Shown here: piece by piece, positions 41,678-44,153 of the stretch
How positions within the stretch are numbered: position 1 is the stretch's first letter
Layout of the letters: every line of letters starts with the position of its first letter
Origin: CAYNXB01 sp964401045
GTDB taxonomy: Bacteria; Pseudomonadota; Alphaproteobacteria; Sphingomonadales; Sphingomonadaceae
DNA length: 44,153 nucleotides
Assembly (NCBI GenBank): GCA_964401045.1
Contig: CAYNXB010000014.1
Location: 1-44,153 of the forward strand
Direction: 5' to 3'
Made by a program: the position numbers and the translations under genes
The notes under the pieces: model-generated
What the model was told of the DNA's origin: nothing
Database searches by the model: none
What the model saw: only the letters and a program-made list of their open reading frames with translations

Positions 41678-42805
41678 ATGCGTGCCGAGGGGCAGGCCCA
41701 TATCGACCGGATCGAAGCGGCGTTGGCGCTGGTGCGTCAGTCGCTCGATTGGGAACGCGCGCTGCGCCGGCTCGATGAGCTCAATGCCCGGGTCGAGGAT
41801 CCGAAGCTGTGGGACGATCCCAAGGCCGCCGAAGAAGTGATGCGTGAGCGGCGGAGGCTCGAAGCGGCCGTCGGTACGGTAAACGAGATCAGCGGCGAGA
41901 TGGCCGATGCGATCGAATTCGTCGAGCTGGGCGATGCCGAGGGTGACGCGGCCGTGGTCGCTGAAGGCTTGGCGACGCTGGAAAAACTCGCCGTACGGGC
42001 CGACGCGGACAAGGTCCAGGCGCTGCTCGCCGGCGAGGCTGATGCGAACGACGCCTATATCGAAATCCATGCAGGAGCCGGCGGCACGGAGAGCCAGGAT
42101 TGGGCCGAGATGCTCCAGCGGATGTACACCCGCTGGGCCGAGCGGCGCGGCTACAAGGTCGAGCTGATCGAATACCACGCCGGCGAGCAGGCGGGCATCA
42201 AGTCCGCAACGCTGTTGGTCAAGGGCGAGAACGCGTACGGGTACGGCAAGACCGAGAGCGGGGTGCACCGGCTGGTGCGGATCAGCCCATACGATTCCTC
42301 CGCCCGCCGGCACACCAGCTTTTCGAGCGTGTGGGTCTATCCGGTGATCGACGACGACATCGCGATCGAGATCAACGAGGGCGACCTCAAGATAGATACC
42401 TACCGCGCGAGTGGTGCGGGCGGGCAGCACGTCAACACGACCGACAGCGCGGTGCGCATCACCCACATCCCCACCGGAATCGTCGTCGCCAGCCAGAACG
42501 ACCGCAGCCAGCACAAGAACCGCGCCACCGCGATGAGCATGCTCAAGGCGCGGATGTACGAAGCCGAGCTCGCCAAGCGTGAGGCGGAAGCGAGCGGCGA
42601 ATATCAGGAAAAGAGCGAGATCGGGTGGGGCCACCAAATCCGCAGCTACGTCCTGCAGCCATACCAGCTGGTCAAGGACTTGCGCACCGGCGAGACATCG
42701 ACCGCGCCGGGCGACGTGCTCGACGGCGCGATCGATCCGTTCATCGCCGCCGCGCTCGCCCAGCGGGTGACGGGCGAGACTGTGGATGTGGAGGATGTCG
42801 AGTGA
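41678..42805 (+). CDS. prfB: Peptide chain release factor 2
   Basis: The 375-residue factor that recognises UGA and UAA and releases the finished peptide. The catalytic GGQ motif is at residues 248-250 (SGAGGQHVN). The codon-recognition tripeptide reads Ser203-Pro204-Tyr205 instead of the E. coli SPF; SPY is, as I recall, usual in alphaproteobacteria. The frame is continuous, so the programmed +1 frameshift that controls E. coli prfB is absent. ATG 41678 follows AGGAG at good spacing, and an in-frame upstream start was rejected. The stop overlaps the next gene's GTG (GTGA). Confidence 0.96.
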   Translation: MRAEGQAHIDRIEAALALVRQSLDWERALRRLDELNARVEDPKLWDDPKAAEEVMRERRRLEAAVGTVNEISGEMADAIEFVELGDAEGDAAVVAEGLATLEKLAVRADADKVQALLAGEADANDAYIEIHAGAGGTESQDWAEMLQRMYTRWAERRGYKVELIEYHAGEQAGIKSATLLVKGENAYGYGKTESGVHRLVRISPYDSSARRHTSFSSVWVYPVIDDDIAIEINEGDLKIDTYRASGAGGQHVNTTDSAVRITHIPTGIVVASQNDRSQHKNRATAMSMLKARMYEAELAKREAEASGEYQEKSEIGWGHQIRSYVLQPYQLVKDLRTGETSTAPGDVLDGAIDPFIAAALAQRVTGETVDVEDVE

Positions 42806-43548
42806 TCCGCGCGCGGCTTGCCCTGGCTGCCGCGATCGCGCTGGCCGCCCCGGCGTGCCAGCGTGCCGATCCCGACGCCGACCGGCCGGAGACCTCGCGC
42901 GATTTCCCCCGCGCCTATCGCCCGGTCTCGGCGCTCGGGAGCAACTCCGTTTCCACGGAGGAAGCGCGCGACGACCGCAACGAAGCCACCACGGTGATGG
43001 AACTGGCCGCGATCGAGCCGGGGATGACCGTGGCCGACATCGGCGCGGGCGAGGGCTACTACACGGTGCGGCTGGCCGAGCGGGTCGGAGCCAAGGGCCG
43101 CGTTCTGGCACAGGACATCGACGAGGGCGCGGTGCAGCGGCTGGGCCTGCGCGTGGAGCGCGAGCGGCTCGATAATGTCTCGATCAAGCTGGGTGCACCC
43201 GACGATCCGCGGCTACCGGTTAACAGCTTCGACCGCATCTTTCTCGTCCACATGTATCACGAGGTCAGCGAGCCTTACGCGTTCCTGTGGCGGCTGCGCC
43301 CGGCACTGCGCGCGGGCGGGCGCGTTATTGTAGTCGATGTGGACCGACCGACCGACCAGCACGGCATTCCGCCGCGCATGCTGTTCTGTGAATTCGCACA
43401 GCTGGGCTTTCGCTTGGTCGGATTTGAACGTAAGCCGGAATTGCAAGGCTATTATGCTCAGTTCGAAGCGCAGGGGAAACGCCCCGCGCCGGAAGAGATC
43501 GAGCCCTGCCGCCAAGCCGGCAGCGGGAAAGGAGAAGCGGCACTTTAA
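42802..43548 (+). CDS. Predicted exported SAM-dependent methyltransferase-like protein
   Basis: A 248-residue protein. The N-terminus LALAAAIALAAPAC looks like a signal sequence, perhaps a lipoprotein signal although the residue at -3 is not the usual Leu. The body is a Rossmann methyltransferase: VADIGAGEGYYTVRLAERVG (motif I), VLAQDIDEGAV, FDRIFLVHMYHEV and LRPALRAGGRVIVVDVDR. This family occurs with signal peptides in related bacteria, and no substrate is known. GTG 42802 overlaps the prfB stop. Whether SAM can reach an exported enzyme is unclear; an uncleaved anchor facing the cytoplasm is an alternative. Confidence 0.82.
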   Translation: MIRARLALAAAIALAAPACQRADPDADRPETSRDFPRAYRPVSALGSNSVSTEEARDDRNEATTVMELAAIEPGMTVADIGAGEGYYTVRLAERVGAKGRVLAQDIDEGAVQRLGLRVERERLDNVSIKLGAPDDPRLPVNSFDRIFLVHMYHEVSEPYAFLWRLRPALRAGGRVIVVDVDRPTDQHGIPPRMLFCEFAQLGFRLVGFERKPELQGYYAQFEAQGKRPAPEEIEPCRQAGSGKGEAAL

Positions 43549-43569
43549 CGGGTCGCTACAAGGAAACAC

Positions 43570-44153
43570 ATGAGCTTCAAGGGACTAAAGCCGATACTTT
43601 ATGGCGGGCGCGAAGTGTGGCCGCTGATCGAAGGCGGCAAGGGCGTGTCTGCCACCAACCACGCCAGCTCGGGGGCCTGGGCCGCCGCGGGCGGCATTGG
43701 CACCGTTAGCGCGGTGAACGCCGACAGCTACGACGCCGAAGGCAAGATCATTCCGCAAATCTACGATGCGCTCACCCGCAAGGAGCGGCATGAGCAGTTG
43801 ATCCGCTACGCGATCGACGGGGCGGTCGAGCAGGTGAGGCGCGCGTTCGAAATCGGCAGCGGACGCGGCGCGATCAATATCAACGTGCTGTGGGAAATGG
43901 GCGGCGCACAGGCAGTGCTCGAAGGTGTGCTCGAACGGACCCGCGGACTCGTCACCGGCGTCACTTGCGGCGCCGGCATGCCCTACAAGCTGGCCGAGAT
44001 CGCCGCGCGGTTCAACGTCGGTTACCTCCCGATCATCAGCTCGGCGCGGGCGTTCCGGGCGCTGTGGAAGCGGTCGTACCACAAGGTGTCCGAGCTGATG
44101 ACGGCGGTGGTGTACGAGGACCCGTGGCTCGCAGGCGGCCACAACGGCCTGTC
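43570..44153 (+). CDS. Nitronate monooxygenase-like flavin oxidoreductase, 3'-truncated by the window edge
   Basis: The first 194 codons of an FMN-dependent TIM-barrel protein of the 2-nitropropane dioxygenase / nitronate monooxygenase superfamily. The N-terminal FKGLKPILYGGREVWPLIEGGKGVSATNHAS is followed by the glycine-rich AAAGGIGTVSAVN, INVLWEMGGAQAVLEG and VTCGAGMPYKLAEIA. Several subfamilies exist, among them true nitronate oxidases, enoyl reductases and quinone reductases, and the part seen does not decide between them. ATG 43570 has AAGGA at good distance. The frame continues past the end of the window. Confidence 0.86.
   Translation, partial: MSFKGLKPILYGGREVWPLIEGGKGVSATNHASSGAWAAAGGIGTVSAVNADSYDAEGKIIPQIYDALTRKERHEQLIRYAIDGAVEQVRRAFEIGSGRGAININVLWEMGGAQAVLEGVLERTRGLVTGVTCGAGMPYKLAEIAARFNVGYLPIISSARAFRALWKRSYHKVSELMTAVVYEDPWLAGGHNGL

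Noticed and set aside
41678..42805. SPY instead of SPF in RF2 as a change of stop-codon recognition
   Set aside because: As far as I recall, SPY is common in alphaproteobacterial RF2, and genes in this window end in TGA freely.

Overview
The window looks like chromosomal DNA of an alphaproteobacterium of the order Sphingomonadales, perhaps the Erythrobacteraceae. This is inferred from the very high GC content, the gene families (RNase E with a long acidic insert in its S1 domain and a Trp-rich C-terminal tail, RF2 with an SPY tripeptide, a two-domain NAD(P)HX repair enzyme) and the type of exosortase A locus. Genes are densely packed, and many starts overlap the previous stop (ATGA, GTGA, TGATG), which suggests translational coupling. 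I see no rRNA, tRNA, CRISPR array, insertion sequence or prophage.

Layout. Bases 1-4424 (+): 3' part of ilvD, a small lipoprotein, a fused NAD(P)HX epimerase/dehydratase and an Fe-S RNA methyltransferase. Bases 4414-22810: a large exosortase A (XrtA/PEP-CTERM) exopolysaccharide locus. Its minus arm encodes a GNAT-like protein, an acyl carrier protein and two alpha/beta hydrolases. Its plus arm encodes an acyl-CoA ligase, a PLP decarboxylase, export lipoprotein, chain-length protein, tyrosine autokinase, outer-membrane barrel, AAA ATPase, polysaccharide deacetylase, FemAB-like protein, glycosyltransferase, XrtA fused to EpsI, and an asparagine-synthase-like amidotransferase. Directly after it, behind an AT-rich regulatory gap, is a crotonase-fold protein that closely resembles RpfF, the synthase of DSF-type quorum signals (22980-23939).

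Bases 23946-27744 (-) hold a pirin, a small membrane protein, a YbjQ-family protein, zapE, a GFA-family protein and sdhB. Bases 27781-34153 hold the part I find least explained: two paralogous D-Ala-D-Ala-ligase-like ATP-grasp enzymes, a fold-type-I PLP enzyme lying between them on the other strand, a third ATP-grasp of the sugar-transfer-associated type, a MobA-like nucleotidyltransferase and a SAM methyltransferase. Together they look like an uncharacterised biosynthetic locus, possibly making an amino-acid- or peptide-decorated envelope component. No product can be read from the sequence.

Bases 34379-44153 are conserved housekeeping: rne (-), then on the plus strand an N-acetylmuramoyl-L-alanine amidase, PBP1A, a periplasmic peroxiredoxin, prfB, an exported methyltransferase and the start of a nitronate-monooxygenase-like gene that runs off the end. 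All names rest on reading motifs by eye; no database search was run.
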